Origin: Parascedosporium putredinis
Lineage: Eukaryota; Ascomycota; Sordariomycetes; Microascales; Microascaceae
Length of the DNA stretch: 64,000 bases
Direction: 5' to 3'
Assembly: GCA_949357655.1 (NCBI GenBank)
Contig: CASHTG010000009.1
Location: forward strand, 620,001 to 684,000
The notes under the pieces are model-generated. The model saw nothing but the letters and a program-made list of their open reading frames with translations. It was not told where the DNA came from and ran no database searches. Below are positions 49,151 through 61,106 of this stretch, in pieces. The position numbers and the translations under genes are program-made. Positions within the stretch are counted from its first letter, which is position 1; each line of letters opens with the position of its first letter.

Positions 49151-49935
49151 CAGATCCTCAAAGGCTCCTCAAGATAAGTCGGACTAAGCTCTTCCAAGTG
49201 CCGAATCGCCAAGCGATCCCAGAGCACGAGGAGGCTTTGCACGGTCATCTTGATATACCCGTGATACGCCAATTTCATAGTCTGTACCCCGGAATAGTCC
49301 TTAACATAATGATCCTCCGCCTTATACGTTCCCTGGACGCACTTCATCCAGAATTCGCCTTTGGCGATAGCGCTCAGGACCTCGGCATCAGCAAGTAAGA
49401 ACAGGTGATACTGCGGGGTCTGGTGTACTATGGGCGGGCCGCCGACGCCCTTCTGATAAATCTCGCGGACCTGCTCCATGGTAGCGTCATTTAAGAGATC
49501 GGGGTTGCTCCGCGGATCCATCTTAAAGAGGGAGATGAACTTGTCAGCCGCCTCCGGGTTTTTTAATTTGACACTCGAGTGGGCTTCGCGGTACTCTTTG
49601 TAGTAGGCGCATTCCGCAGCGACGTCGTCTTCTATCTTCTTCAGGAGGGTCTGCCAGGCTTGATTGGTGTCGCCGCCGTAGGCTGTACGGTATATAGTGA
49701 ATCCCCAGTTGTCCCAATAGCAGTCGCTCTCAGTACCGCCTGGGCGGGCCCTCCACAGGGATAGGAGGAGGTCTTCAAGGTTGACATCATTCTCGTGCAG
49801 GGACCAATGGTCCTAGAGCCCAGCGTTAGCTTCGCGTTTACGTACTAGGAGGGTTAAAGCCCATACAATGCCATCGTCGTCCTCAAACATATGGGAAGGA
49901 TCTTCGTATTGCACAGGTTGCTGGTCAGGCTCCAT
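49135..49935 (-). CDS. Fungal protein of unknown function, Trp/Tyr-rich
   Basis: Exons 49935-49867 and 49812-49135, 248 residues, intact. The start MEPDQQPVQYEDPSHMFEDD leads over a 54-bp intron (donor GTATGG, branch GCTAACG, acceptor CTCTAG) into DHWSLHENDVNLEDLLLSLW. Next come CYWDNWGFTIYRTAYGGDTN, QAWQTLLKKIEDDVAAECAY and a C-terminal part ending LRIWDGDW and a stop. No signal peptide, membrane span or catalytic motif is seen. I have an impression of a lineage-expanded fungal family but cannot name one. The stop codon lies within the region where the LysM fragment begins, in another frame. One added base there would fuse the two into one reading frame. Codon use is less GC-rich than in the housekeeping genes nearby, which hints at an accessory origin. 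Confidence 0.65.
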
Positions 49936-52088
49936 GCTTAGTGATTTCGTCACAACGTGGCTGGACTAGCAGCACGGGGAGATTTCGGTCCAAGTTAGTG
50001 AGGGAAACAAAAGAAACAAAAACAGCCTTTCTTTTGAATCTATGTTGCAACCCCAAGCCAACATTCAGAAGGGGGTGCCGCAGGGGTAGGAGCGGGGTCT
50101 CAGGGGTGCAACATACCCCCTGATATTGATTTGAAAAAGACCCTTTAGAGATCACTAAAAATCAGAATTCTATTCTTAGTGCTGGTTTTCAGCATATCCC
50201 CAACTTGAATGCTTCTAATAGCTATGCTTTCGCGGAACAGATATGCCTGCCCACAGTAGGCATCGGGGTATTTTACATCGAAGACCGTGAGAAGCAGAAA
50301 ACAAACAAGGGGATGAGGCAGCCTCGGACATCCTGGCATGGGGGAGGGGCCGTGTCGTGTCTAGTGGGAAATCCGTGTGGGGACCAAACGACGGGGAAAG
50401 GCCGCAGCGGACCATTGTTCTAGGTATCATAACTGGGGACTACGCTTCTTATGCCTTTGTTTCGCTTTTTGTTGGCGGAGCTCGAGGAAGGCCCCTCAAG
50501 AGCTAATACCAAAAAGAAAGAAAAGAAAAGAAAAAAAAGGTAGGGAGAGAGTGAGCGGTGCTCACGCGGGACGATCCAACCAATTGTTGAGGAACGGTGA
50601 GGAATTGGAGGGCGCGAGGCACGGCTTTTGGAGAGCTTGGACGAAAGCTACACTCAGAGCTAGCGGAAGCTTCCTCTTTTCGCAAGTCTTTTTCGTTGCC
50701 CATGCTCGCATAGCCGGATTTGATCTCGTAGCTTTCGGGAGGGAACCATCCCCTTCGGCGGTTTTCTCGTTAGGCCTAGTTCGTTATGATCTTTCACAGG
50801 GAGATCTTCAAGGTCCTAGGTTTAGGGGCCCATTTCTGCGTAGGTGCGGCTCTCTCTCTCTCTCGCCGTTTTCTGACGAGTATCGGGGGCCCGAGGCGAC
50901 GGTCCAAAGACAAAGCCCTTTTTGTGCTCTTTTTCCGAAATGGGGCACGGGAGCTTGTTTTCTTGGCGCAGCGAGCTGAGGAGTTGACCGAGCACGCACC
51001 CAAGTCAAATCTCTCGGCCGTGCTTGATATACGTTGAGGTAGAAACCCCCCAAAAGGCTGGACTGCGCCGCCGTGGTTTAACATTTCACACAACATCACC
51101 TCCTTTGGGGGTTTGTTATTTCAGCTTTATCGAATTTATCTCGTGAAATATAGTCTTTCTATCTACCTATCCGCCAATCGTGTCCCAATCTGCTGTGCCG
51201 TTCAAGATAAACCTCAACCTCAACCTTCTTATTCCGTTGTCGTCACCCTCTCTTCCCGAGAAGCTCGCGCTCGATGTATCACGTTCCCCCCTCGGTAACG
51301 ATTGACTATGTGAAAAGGAGACGAGAGGGGAAAAAAGCAAACAAACCAAGCTTAAAGATGACAACTCGCGCCCTTGGCAAAGTCTTGAGCTGAGCGAGCT
51401 TTCGCTTCCGCATACCTGCTCCCTTCACCCCACATCGTGGCCGCTAGTAAGTAGGAAATCATTCTATTGATTCTCTAAGACAAGATGTCCGGGGCACAAT
51501 GCAAGCTGGCGAGCTTCGACAAGAACACACCATCTAGAGGCCGAGGTGAGCTTGGGGACAGAACATGAACACGAAGCAGCGGGGCAAGGGAAAGGGAAAC
51601 CTCATTTCCAAACGAAAACACGCAATGTCAAGAGACGAAAACAACCATCGAGAGGAATACACTCTGCTTTTCTTCTGCTTTCACGTCAAGATGACTATGT
51701 TAATGCATGTACCTCGACGCCTGTATGTATCAGATATTAAACCTTTGAACGCCCTTTCCCTTTCCATGAGAAAATAAAGACCAATACCAAACTCGAACGA
51801 GAATAGAGATCAGACATGTATGGTCGCTCCGCCAAACGCCTAATACGACAAAAAGACCGCAAAAAAAGAAAGAGAACAAAGAATAAGCTACATCTTTCCT
51901 AGCCTTCGTGACACTCTCTATAGACGAGTTGTCAATCAGGAAGGAAGGTTGCTACTAAGTCCATTCAAGCGTTGAAATCCACAAATAAGAATCGGTTCAT
52001 TGTCGAGGGGAAGAAGCTGCGAGAAAAGACGACGTCGGCCATGAACATGTAAACTGAATTCTATCGGTTGCTTCGTTTCGTCTCCTGT
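49936..52088. other. Intergenic region
   Basis: Between the 5' end of the unknown gene and the 3' end of SIS1. A/G-rich near 50500-50560 and 51840-51890. A 200-codon plus-strand frame at 50377-50979 has no domain. No gene supported. Confidence 0.5.
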
Positions 52089-53701
52089 TTACAGAATTTC
52101 GCGCAGGGCCTTCTTTTGCTCAGGCGTCAGGGTCGTAGGGAACTTGACGTTGTACTTGATGACAAGGTCGCCGCGTTCGCCAGGCTTTTTGAAATGGGCA
52201 TGCCGAGGCCGGGGAACCGATCCTCGTTGCCGGGTTGCGTGGGGCCGGCCTTCTCGACGGGCACTTGCTTGCCCTCGATGGTGGAGACACGCTTGCTGAA
52301 TCCGGTGAGGGCTTCCTTGAGGTCGAGAGTGAGATCGTGGACGAGGTCGTTGTCGACGCGCTTGAATAGCGGATGGGGTTTCTGTCATTGAAGTTTTGTT
52401 AGCCCTGTTTTCCATGGTTGCATACATAAAGGGGATTTCAGCTTACCTCCTCAACAATAAAATGCAAGTCCTGGCGACCGCCTTCGACCTGATCGCCGAC
52501 GCCGTGGAACTTGATCTTGCTGCCCTTCTTGAGACCGGGCTTGATGGGAACCTCGAGAATCTGCTCCACGCGCGACAGTTTGCCGGAATCGTCATACGTC
52601 TTGCGCTTGACCTTCATCTTCTTGGTCACGCCAGTAAAAATTTCCTCGAGCGCCAGGGGCAGGGGCTGTTCAACCGTGCTGACCTCAGCGGGGGTTCCTG
52701 TGTGCGCATGGAAGAGAAATTGCCGGATCCACGGGCGCGAGGGCCTCGACCGGAACCGCCAGCAGCATAACGAGCACCGGCAAGGTTGGCAAAGAGGTCG
52801 TCTAGGCCGACACCGCCATCGGACCTGCTGAAGTCGGCAAAGATATCTTCGGCGCTACGGAAGGTGTAGCCACCACTGCCGCCCTGACCAAAGGGGAACG
52901 AGCCGCTGCCGCCACTGGTGCTGAAGCTAAAGCCCTGAGGCATGCCGCCCGTGCCGCTAAAGGAGCTGCCGCCCGAACCGCCGTAGTCGGGAGGGGGCGG
53001 TGCCGCCGCGAAGAAGGAACTCGAGGCCATACGAGTCGTAGATTTTGCGCTTCTCGGGATCGGACAGAATCTCATACGCTTGAGAGCACTCCTTGAATTT
53101 CTCGGCAGCTTCGGGGCTATTCTTGTTCTTATCGGGGTGCCATTTCATGGCAGCTTTCCTGCAATGCGAAAATCCAATGGTTAGCATGTCGTTCAAATGT
53201 TTGATCCCAAGGCTTTGCGCGTGCGGGAACTAGGAGCTATCCCGGGTCACGAGTGTGGCGTGCCCTTGATGACGCGCGAGGTGGGGTAATACTCGATGCC
53301 CCTCCAAGTCGAGCTAAGGTAAAAATGAATGATATTTTGGGCGAGCTTGGAAAATAGGGCGAACGACACTGAGGGGGAGCTAACCGCCCTCCTCCCCCGC
53401 TAATAGGACAAAACAGAACGGCGAAGGGAAATAGAAAAAGGGGCGAGGAAATGTGAGGCGGGAAAAATAAAGCCACCGACAGGATCCTCAGGGCGATTGT
53501 AGGATTTTCAAGGCGAGTTGAGTCCAGAATCGGGGGCACAAAAGGGTGAGAGGTGAGAGGTGAGAGGTGAGGGCAAAGCGACTGGAAGTAGGGAGATGGA
53601 GCAAGAAACGACAAAACTTACCGATAAGCCTTCTTGATCTCGTCGCTGGTCGCATTGGGCTTGATGCTGAGCTGATCGTAGAGCTTGGTTTCTTTGACCA
53701 T
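52089..53701 (-). CDS. SIS1: DnaJ class B co-chaperone (Sis1-like)
   Basis: Hsp40 partner of cytosolic Hsp70, acting in folding, translation initiation and prion or aggregate handling. Exons are 53701-53622, 53158-52447 and 52381-52089. The start MVKETKLYDQLSIKPNATSD is the J domain, completed after a 463-bp intron by RKAAMKWHPDKNKN (HPD motif) and KFKECSQAYEILSDPEKR. A Gly/Phe-rich region follows (SFSTSGGSGSFPFGQGG, about 52990-52850). There are no CxxCxGxG zinc repeats, hence class B. Client-binding domains read LEEIFTGVTKKMKVKRKTY, GVGDQVEGGRQDLHFIVEE and, after a 65-bp intron, HDLTLDLKEALTGFSKRVST; the end is LTPEQKKALREIL. Frame breaks near 53010, 52695 and 52193 each need one base in a C, C and A run. 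They are implausible as real mutations in this gene. Confidence 0.93.
53159..53621 (-). other. Long first intron of SIS1
   Basis: GTAAGT donor inside the J domain (AYR) and TTGCAG acceptor before KAAMKWHPDK. It contains a tandem GGTGAGA repeat (about 53545-53573, plus strand). At 463 bp it is several times longer than most introns here. Confidence 0.85.
53545..53573. repeat. GGTGAGA tandem repeat in SIS1 intron 1
   Basis: Four consecutive near-identical heptamers (GGGTGAGAGGTGAGAGGTGAG and onward), read on the plus strand. Confidence 0.75.
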
Positions 53702-56170
53702 TTTGGCGATTCAATTAAGAGCGCGCAGAGGGGCAAGGAAGGTCGTCGAGGTTGGAGAGAGAGGTGGATGATGGAGAGAGTGAGTGAGAAAAGGCGAAAA
53801 GCGGGTCACGCCAGTGGCACGCTGCAGTAAGGGTTTCGGCGAGCGCTTCGATTCGATTTTTTCTCGTTCGTTCCCCTCTGGTTAATGTTTCGACGGAGCC
53901 CAGTCCAAGCGGCGGTGAGGGCGAGAGACGAGGTGCGACCCTATGGGGGTTTGCAATGGGAATTGAATAGCCGGCGCGAGAGGAGGTGGGAGGAGTCGAT
54001 GATACAGGGCGGTGGGGTTCAATCGGGCCAGTGAAGGTCTGGCAAGGCCTTCCTTTTGAGGCGCGAAGACGAAAAAGGTGGGGGAATGGGCTGGGTTGTC
54101 GGGAGCGGGGATTTCTCCTTTCGAGCAATAAGAAGGCGAGGAAGTAGGTATAAGGTAGGGTGTTCCCTTGTTGAGATGCAAGCTGGTGGTGAGTTGGGAG
54201 AATTAGTTTATCCAAGAAAAGTTGTGGTGAGAGAGTTGATAAGGGAGGGAAGAGGGAAGAGAAAAGAAAAAGCGAAGAGGGAGGAGGAGGAGGACGAGAG
54301 AGAAAAAAGGACTAGAGCATGTGAAGGAAGCTCCAAGAGGAAATAAAGGAGGCCAATTTGCAGTGCTAGATCTAAGGGGGGAGGGAGGAAGAAAGAAGAG
54401 CATAGAACCCAGTGACTATGATACCAAAGTGCGTGATCTTGGAGTGAAGCTGGGACAGTCGTCGGATGGTCGTCACAGCTTGCCCACTTGGACCAGTCGA
54501 GGTGGGTTTGGGCATATACTTTTTTGTTCTCTTTTGCACCAGTTGCTTGCCCACAAAAGGGTGGGGTACACAGGCCCTTCTCCAGGGGTACTTGTCCCTC
54601 GTTAAAGCGTCATTGGAAGGCCGAGGAGGGCAGCGAGAAGCCGAATCCATTCTCTTCGGCATGCTCCAGTTGCCAAGCTCTATTAAGGTCAGAGACGGTC
54701 CATCTTCGACCTCGCACCTCAATGTCAAGCAAGCAAGGGGAATCCAAACCATCCAATGGACCCTCCTCCTCGGCCTTCCACCGCCCACACCCTTTTCGCT
54801 ACGGACGATGCGCAAAGCGATCTCGAGAACATACGTCCCTGGTCCCTATAAACCGGCCATGTGAATCCCCGAAAGCAAGCGTTGGGTATTTCGCCACCCG
54901 TTCATCAAGTCCGAAAACCCCGAAGTTGGAAACCGAAGTCGTCAAGCAAGGCCTCTTTTAATTGTTATTGAACTTTTTCCTATCTGGGACCTTGTATTCC
55001 CTCCAGGTCCTGCAAGTACTGCTTCCCTCCTTGTGCCCAAAAATGATGAAAAGGAAACCCCACGTCAGGTCTGGAAGGTGCCCTGGTGACGGGCCCGGCA
55101 CGACCACCCCCAGTGTGGGCCAGACCTATGACGAAACCCTCTTTTTGGCGGGGTTGACGGGAGTCCCGCATGCCTTGCTTCATCAACAAATGCTACTTGT
55201 CAAGGTGTCTCGTACACTCTATATTGCAGAAAAGGTACCTCTATCCTTATCAACGACCGGTCTACCCACCCCTTTAGTTCCAATGACATCTCTCCACTAA
55301 ACATACGACAGGGAGTCCTGAAGCTCCAAGCTCCTTATCAACACCCGTTGCACAAGATGTCAACAGCTCCCCAAAGCCTGCTCTAAGCAACCAGCGTAGC
55401 CGGAATTTCCCAAAAGTGCGACGATCATATCGGCCCCTTCTTTTCTTCATATCTTTTCCCCCTTGCACCCGATGACGATGTACTTGAATTAATTAGGCCA
55501 AGTTCCCACCCTTTCACCGAGGGTAAATTGCCCCCTAAAAACAGTCATCACCACCTTTTGGTCATGGTGGTGCCTTCTCGAACCTTCCACGTGCTCCACG
55601 CGAGCTCCAGCACATTACATGAGCCAGCGTGATTACGAACGGCGCTAAAAGGGGTGAACCCGAGATCAAGTTCAAGTTCTACACTACCAAGCACGGGTTT
55701 AATTCGTTTTCTAACTTCGGGCGTCTCCGACGGTGCAAACGCTTTCCAGTCTCGGGAAGGGGCTTTAAGTTCGAACGGGAGAAGTGACATGACGAAGCTT
55801 TCGAGGAATCTGCCAGATGGACAGGAACAACCCTTTGAAAAGTCAGGACCAAAGGCAGAAGAGTACTCTTTGCAGCACGTTAGTCGTCGACCGTCGAATT
55901 TAATATTTCGGCTTCCTGCAAGTCCGCTCCTAATTTGGGATTCCGGTCGACGGGCGGGATATTTAAATCTCTCTTGTGTTTGCCTCGTGCATCTCTTAGA
56001 ATAGTGTCATCATTCAGAAATTATGCATTGATACCTCTAACAACGCCCCTACCTCGCAACCAATTTGAACTCCTTAAGAGTTCCTCATTAGCTTTCCTTC
56101 TCAAGAACACGCGATGATGCACCTCTCTTTCTTTCCTGTCCCTTTCCATCCTAAAAAGAATAGGAACTAG
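53702..56170. other. Intergenic region
   Basis: SIS1 promoter side (53702-54350, with AG-rich plus-strand tracts near 54240-54310), then mixed sequence to the 3' end of the UBA/UIM gene. No gene supported. Confidence 0.5.
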
Positions 56171-59100
56171 CTAATCTCGGCCTGGCTTCGGCGCCGGGTC
56201 CGGTATAAAGATGGATTTCGTGCTCACATCCTTCATTTCCTGCTGCGGCGGCGGCGGTGGAATCTCCTGTAGCTCGTCGTCGTCATCGTCGTCCTCGTCG
56301 CTATCGTCGCTCTTCGACTTGGCCGGCGGGGAAGCGAGATATCGCCGACGTTGACGGCGGAGCCTTCCGGCCCCGATCCGGGGCTAAACGCCGCGTCGCG
56401 ACCCGCGTGACCGAGTACCGGCGATTCCATGCCGCTGCTGTGTATCAGGCCTTGGTTCGGGGTCACATCCCGACGATGGCCGTGATCTACGTTGCCTGTC
56501 TGGTACTCGACGTCCATGCTGCTCGGAGGGAGAAAGTCCTCGAGTCCAAAGTCATCCTCGCGCGAGTCCATGGATCCGAGGGACGCGCGGTTCGTCGCCA
56601 TCGAGTCCACGCTAAGTGACCGCGAACGGGCCTGCAGGTCAAAAGAGTCGAGCGTCTCCATCGGTATGTCGGCGTTGGCGTCCGCCGCCGCTTCCTCCTG
56701 TTCGAGCTCCTTTTGGAAGCTTCGGTTGTCTGCTTTGATGAAGCGCTGCAGCCCACTCGGAAGTTCGATGCGGGGCGTATCCATGGCGCCGTCGGTAGCG
56801 TAAATCATGGTGAGCGAGTTGGACTCGTCCCATATGAGGCTCTGGACCGTTTCAAAGTCCACCACCTAGAGAGAGAGAGTACTCTGCTGTTAGACTTCCG
56901 TTGGGCAGGCGTGGAGAGGGACAGGTAAGGGACAGGTAAGGGACAGGTAAAAACGTACCTCGGCCTTGATGGGCGTCGAATGGCTAGCGTTGTATTCGAG
57001 CCTCCACCACTGATCTTGCGTGACGGGGCTGTCACCCAACTCTATCAGCGTAGGTTCCGCTCTCTTGCACACGTAGACAATGTTGCTTGCCGTGCCGATG
57101 CCCCGCAGCGTGTACCTCGGGCTGATCATCGGCGCGGCGCCCTCCTGCTCAGGATTCGTGTAGAGTTGGCCGATAAAGGCCTCCGCCTCGGTGCACTTTT
57201 GCTTAAGCGTTTCAATCTCTGACACGTAATCACGCAAGGTTAGCTTTTGACCTGAGAGAAGAACAAACCAAAAGGTCTTGACGGGTCTTTGCGAGTGACC
57301 TTACCTTGAATCGCCTTTTGAGCCGCGCCGCCTCCTGCTCCGCGCGTTCCCGCCTTCTTACGAGCTTTTGCCTCATCCTCCAGCTCGTCCGAATACACGC
57401 ACGGCGCATCCTCCACGCCCCTAGGGTACACCTTGTAGCTGAACCTCGCCTCCTGGAACGCCTCGAACTTGGCCTTGAGAACCAGGGAGTCTAGTAGGAG
57501 CTCGGCGCGCTTGCCCGCCGCTTCCCACCTCCGCAGCTGTTCTTGCAGGGTGGGCTGCCCAGGAGGGGCCTCTCGCCTCTCGTACTTTTCCTTCTTCCGC
57601 CTCACGCGGCGGCGCAGGTACTGTAGGCCGACGGCCTCCCTGCGCCGCTCCCAAATGTACCGGTCCGGGTAGAACTCTTCGGGTACGGTAATTTTTGTTG
57701 ACTGGAAAGGGTTGGTGACGGAGAAGATGAGGACGTCGCGGGCCGTCGAGAAGAGGCTCATCTGCACCTTGTCCATGGGGGTCCGGAGATAGTCCACCAG
57801 CGCGCTGCGCCACAGCTCGTAGTCCCAGACATCATACATCGTCCTCACGTGCTTGTGCGCCTCCTCGGCGAGGACAAACTTGAGACAGCTCACCGTGTTG
57901 TACTCGCAATCTTCCTCCTTCGCTAGGGACATGGGGGCGCCAATCTCGAAGATGCACGCTTCGTGAGCAAACGGTTTAAGGGCCTCGACGCCGTACCGGT
58001 CAAAGAGAGATCGGAACAGCGACTCCTCGTGATCCCAGGTGCCCTGAAACATTTCCGATAGCACACGCGTCGAGCCGTAGCTGCGTTCGGATGAGTCTAG
58101 GAAGGTGAGTAGTCGGTGGAGTTCGTGGTCGAGGGCAACTGCATTTTCAGGGTCGTCCATACGAGTGCTGCTGGGCGCCGCCTGCAGGGCTGCAAGGACG
58201 TGAGGTGGCAGGATAGGTTTGCCCGTCCACCACTCGCTATTGTGGCCATAACTAGCGGCTGGGGCCCCGACTTGCAGTAGAGTGTTGCGCGCCAAAGGGA
58301 TCTCGGCCAGGATAGTCAAAATCGTGCCGATTCGATGGTCAGGTGGCCGTCGTTGAGCAGGAAGGCCGGCGCATTTGCGTCTCGCCGTCTACGCGAAGGG
58401 TAGACGCCCACCGCAGGGGCGGTCCTGGCGGCGTTCTCCTGGCGAACGAGGGCCCACTGGTCCTCTTCGTACTGATTTCTCGTCGCCGGGCCAAACAATG
58501 GCCTCTCGTAGTCGCCCATGACGCCCGAGACCTGGGGAGGTGCATCGAGGCCCGCCTCTGTCGCTGACTCCATCAGAGCCCTCTTGAAATCCTCATCTTC
58601 GTCGTCTGCAGCGGTAGGGCCTGTTCGCATAAGATCAGTACAAAATGTACGCATGGTAGCGCCGAAAGAAGGGGTCAACGAACCGAGACTACCGGGTAGG
58701 TCGGCCGTCGTTAAATCAATCGCCCTGCCTAGGGGCGATCGTCTCTTTGTGGGTGTTGGGGGTCGCGAAGGAGCCGTGGCTCCGTAGTACGGATTGTCCT
58801 GTCCAGGCACGACGCCGTGCAGGATCTGAGGTCCGCCGTGGTCCGGCGCTGACTCGATGTGGAAAGCTAGAGCAGCATTAGCCTCACACCCATAGAATCT
58901 TAGTGATGGGTACACGCAGGGGTGGCCCGCTTACACATTGGCGCATCTGACCCGTCTCTACTCGCGGTGAAAGCGGTCTCGTCCCAGGAGTGCTTCTTAC
59001 GAAACTGCGCGCGCCAGAAGTCAGCCTAACCCCCTTCTTTCCGTCCGGAACCACCAATATTGGGCGTGGAAGCTCGCGGCAGCAGCGCCCCTCTTCTCGG

Positions 59101-59421
59101 ATATACATACTGCTACCTCGTCATCGTAGAATTCCATGACTAGTTGATTGACATCGGCATTCGGTTGCTAGATGGTGGGGCAGGAGGAGTCTCCCCTCCG
59201 AGCCCCCAAAGTCAGCCCCAATCCTCCATAGTGCGTTTCCAGAGATATCGAGGGCAAAGAGCCCCCGCCGGCCCGCACCGGCCAACAGGGTTTCCTCTAA
59301 CGAAAGGGGAGAGAGGTAATGCGCACCCGCAAGGCCCGAGTAGCAAGGGCTCTATCATCATCGCTGAGTCCGGCGAACTCTAGAAACGCCCGGACATCGG
59401 CGTCCGTCGGCTCCGCGACAT
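56171..59421 (-). CDS. UBA/UIM ubiquitin-binding domain protein
   Basis: Six exons: 59421-59327, 59167-59117, 59004-58935, 58866-57305, 57251-56959 and 56865-56171. After joining, the N-terminus reads as a UBA-like fold (EPTDADVRAFLEFAGLSDDD, ALRQPNADVNQLVMEFYDDE). FRKKHSWDETAFTASRDGSD follows, then a UIM-like helix DDEDEDFKRALMESATEAGL and a second acidic EEDQWALV. The large central domain has CLKFVLAEEAHKHVRTMYDV, DRYIWERRREAVGLQYLRRR and VRRKKEKYERREAPPGQPTL. A coiled coil (LTLRDYVSEIETLKQKCTEA), a beta-rich part and a Pro-rich acidic tail complete it. It resembles fungal proteins annotated as ubiquitin interaction domain proteins. Frame breaks are seen near 59415, 58320 and 56325. Probable role: ubiquitin reader; targets unknown. 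Confidence 0.82.
56866..56958 (-). other. Intron carrying a triple 11-bp repeat
   Basis: GTACGT donor and CTCTAG acceptor in the UBA/UIM gene. Three perfect copies of GGGACAGGTAA (plus strand, 56918-56950) lie inside it; in the sense direction they read TTACCTGTCCC. Confidence 0.8.
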
Positions 59422-61029
59422 TTTGCTGGACTGCGTATTCCTCTTCGTCTCAGGTTTCCTCTCCAAAATGAGAGCTCCCCGCTTCTCGACGCCGCAGGAG
59501 AAAGAAAAGGCTCGATTCGCTTCGATCTTCGGGGACACGGTCCGGGAGCAAGGTAGCCGATTTCGGTCGCTGAAGGGAGAAATAGAGAGAGCAGATGAGT
59601 TCCTATCGGGAGAAACGTGCACAATGGCCGGTGCTCGACTGTCGAGGCTGCGTCCTCGCGAAACCTAGGGCGTGGAGAGAGAGAGGGCGGCTGGAGATGT
59701 CGTCGTTTATCGGTCGGCCAGTTGGGGTTATTAGACTAGCACGCAGATGGAAGAAGAAGAAAAAAAAGGCAGCCGTGTCAAAGAAAGCGGAAGCTATGTT
59801 GAGGCAAATCGGTGGGAGGAAGGGAGCGGAAGCACGTCGTCAAAGGTATCGTGGTGCTGCGCTTGCGTCGTGCTGCTTCTGAAGAGGGACCGATTGATGC
59901 ACAGCTTTGCGAGGTGGAAGCTTCCCCATGTCAATGTCAGTGTGGTCATCGCTGAGTGGAGCAAATTCGGGTTGGGGGTGGATCAATCAATCAGCAATCG
60001 TTTGAGCCGTTCCAAGGTTACGTACCTCAGTACGTGCACATGGGATTTAATTGATTTTTGGTCACTGAACCCACCGAAGCGCAGCGCTCTCCAACGGCCT
60101 TCAAGACCAGTAGAGCTTGGGCCACCGAAGCCGCACGGGTGCAACCAAAAGATTGAGGTTCCCAGTTGTCCATGGTTCGATTCTAAAGTGCATACATGAA
60201 AGAGACGGTGGCTCAAATACAGAGTCTGACTTGCCAGCCAACTACGTAATAAACCGCCGACGTCTCCAGTCCATCCACACTGGATGAATCTTGGGCATCC
60301 CAGCATGCGTACCAGGATGCCCATGTTGGGCCGTAGGTTTCGTACTTCAACGACAAAGGCATTCAATGATTTTGTACGATATAGAGAGGTGATTTGATTT
60401 GATTTAAAAAAATTTGCTTCCGATATAGTTGGAAAATAATAATATAGACCAACTGATAACGCATCAACTCTTCCAAACTCCGTGCTTCTTTGTCTATGCC
60501 CCTTGGATATGCAGAAGACGCACGCACATACGAGACCTATCGCAGCCAGACCGGGCCTCAACACTTGTTAAGCCTTTAAGAAAACCAACGAAAAAAGAGG
60601 CGGGGAAAAAAAAGAGTTGAGACATGCTTGAAGAGGGCAGGGACAAGGGGACCCTTGACTGTGCGGCAAACCACCCTGCGATAAGAATAAAAAGAAAAGC
60701 CCCCCTTCAGTCCTTCCACATGAAAACGCCAAAAGGTTCAATCAACAACCCGGGGGATAAAAGGAGAAACGGGTGAAAAAGGGGGAAGCCAGCCGTCCAT
60801 CGCCTACGCTATGCCTCTCTAGACGAGACGAGTAAAGGAAAAAGAAAATAAGACCCAAAGGAAAATTTGACCGTAAAGATATCCTCCCACCTCCTATGCT
60901 GACCGGATGCGATGGAATGATGGGATGTCTCGAGGCGATAGATGTGAAACGAGAAGTATGACACGGCGAGGTTGCTCAGAGCATCGTACAAGCGGTCAAC
61001 GCACACGCAGAAAAAAGGGTAAAAAGGGA

Positions 61030-61103
<74 letters not shown>

Positions 61104-61106
61104 GCT
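59422..61106. other. Intergenic region between two ubiquitin-related genes
   Basis: Promoter of the UBA/UIM gene and 3' flank of the Cdc34-like gene. Contains A-rich runs near 59755-59770 and 60600-60620 and a GA microsatellite at about 61034-61099. No gene supported. Confidence 0.5.
61034..61099. repeat. GA dinucleotide microsatellite, about 33 units
   Basis: An uninterrupted (GA)n tract ends only about eight bases from the stop codon of the Cdc34-like gene. In the sense direction of that gene it is a (TC)n run at the very start of the 3' untranslated region. Confidence 0.9.

Noticed and set aside
60172..60182. GGTTCGATTCT, a B-box-like motif
   Set aside because: No matching A box or paired stems are found within tRNA distance.
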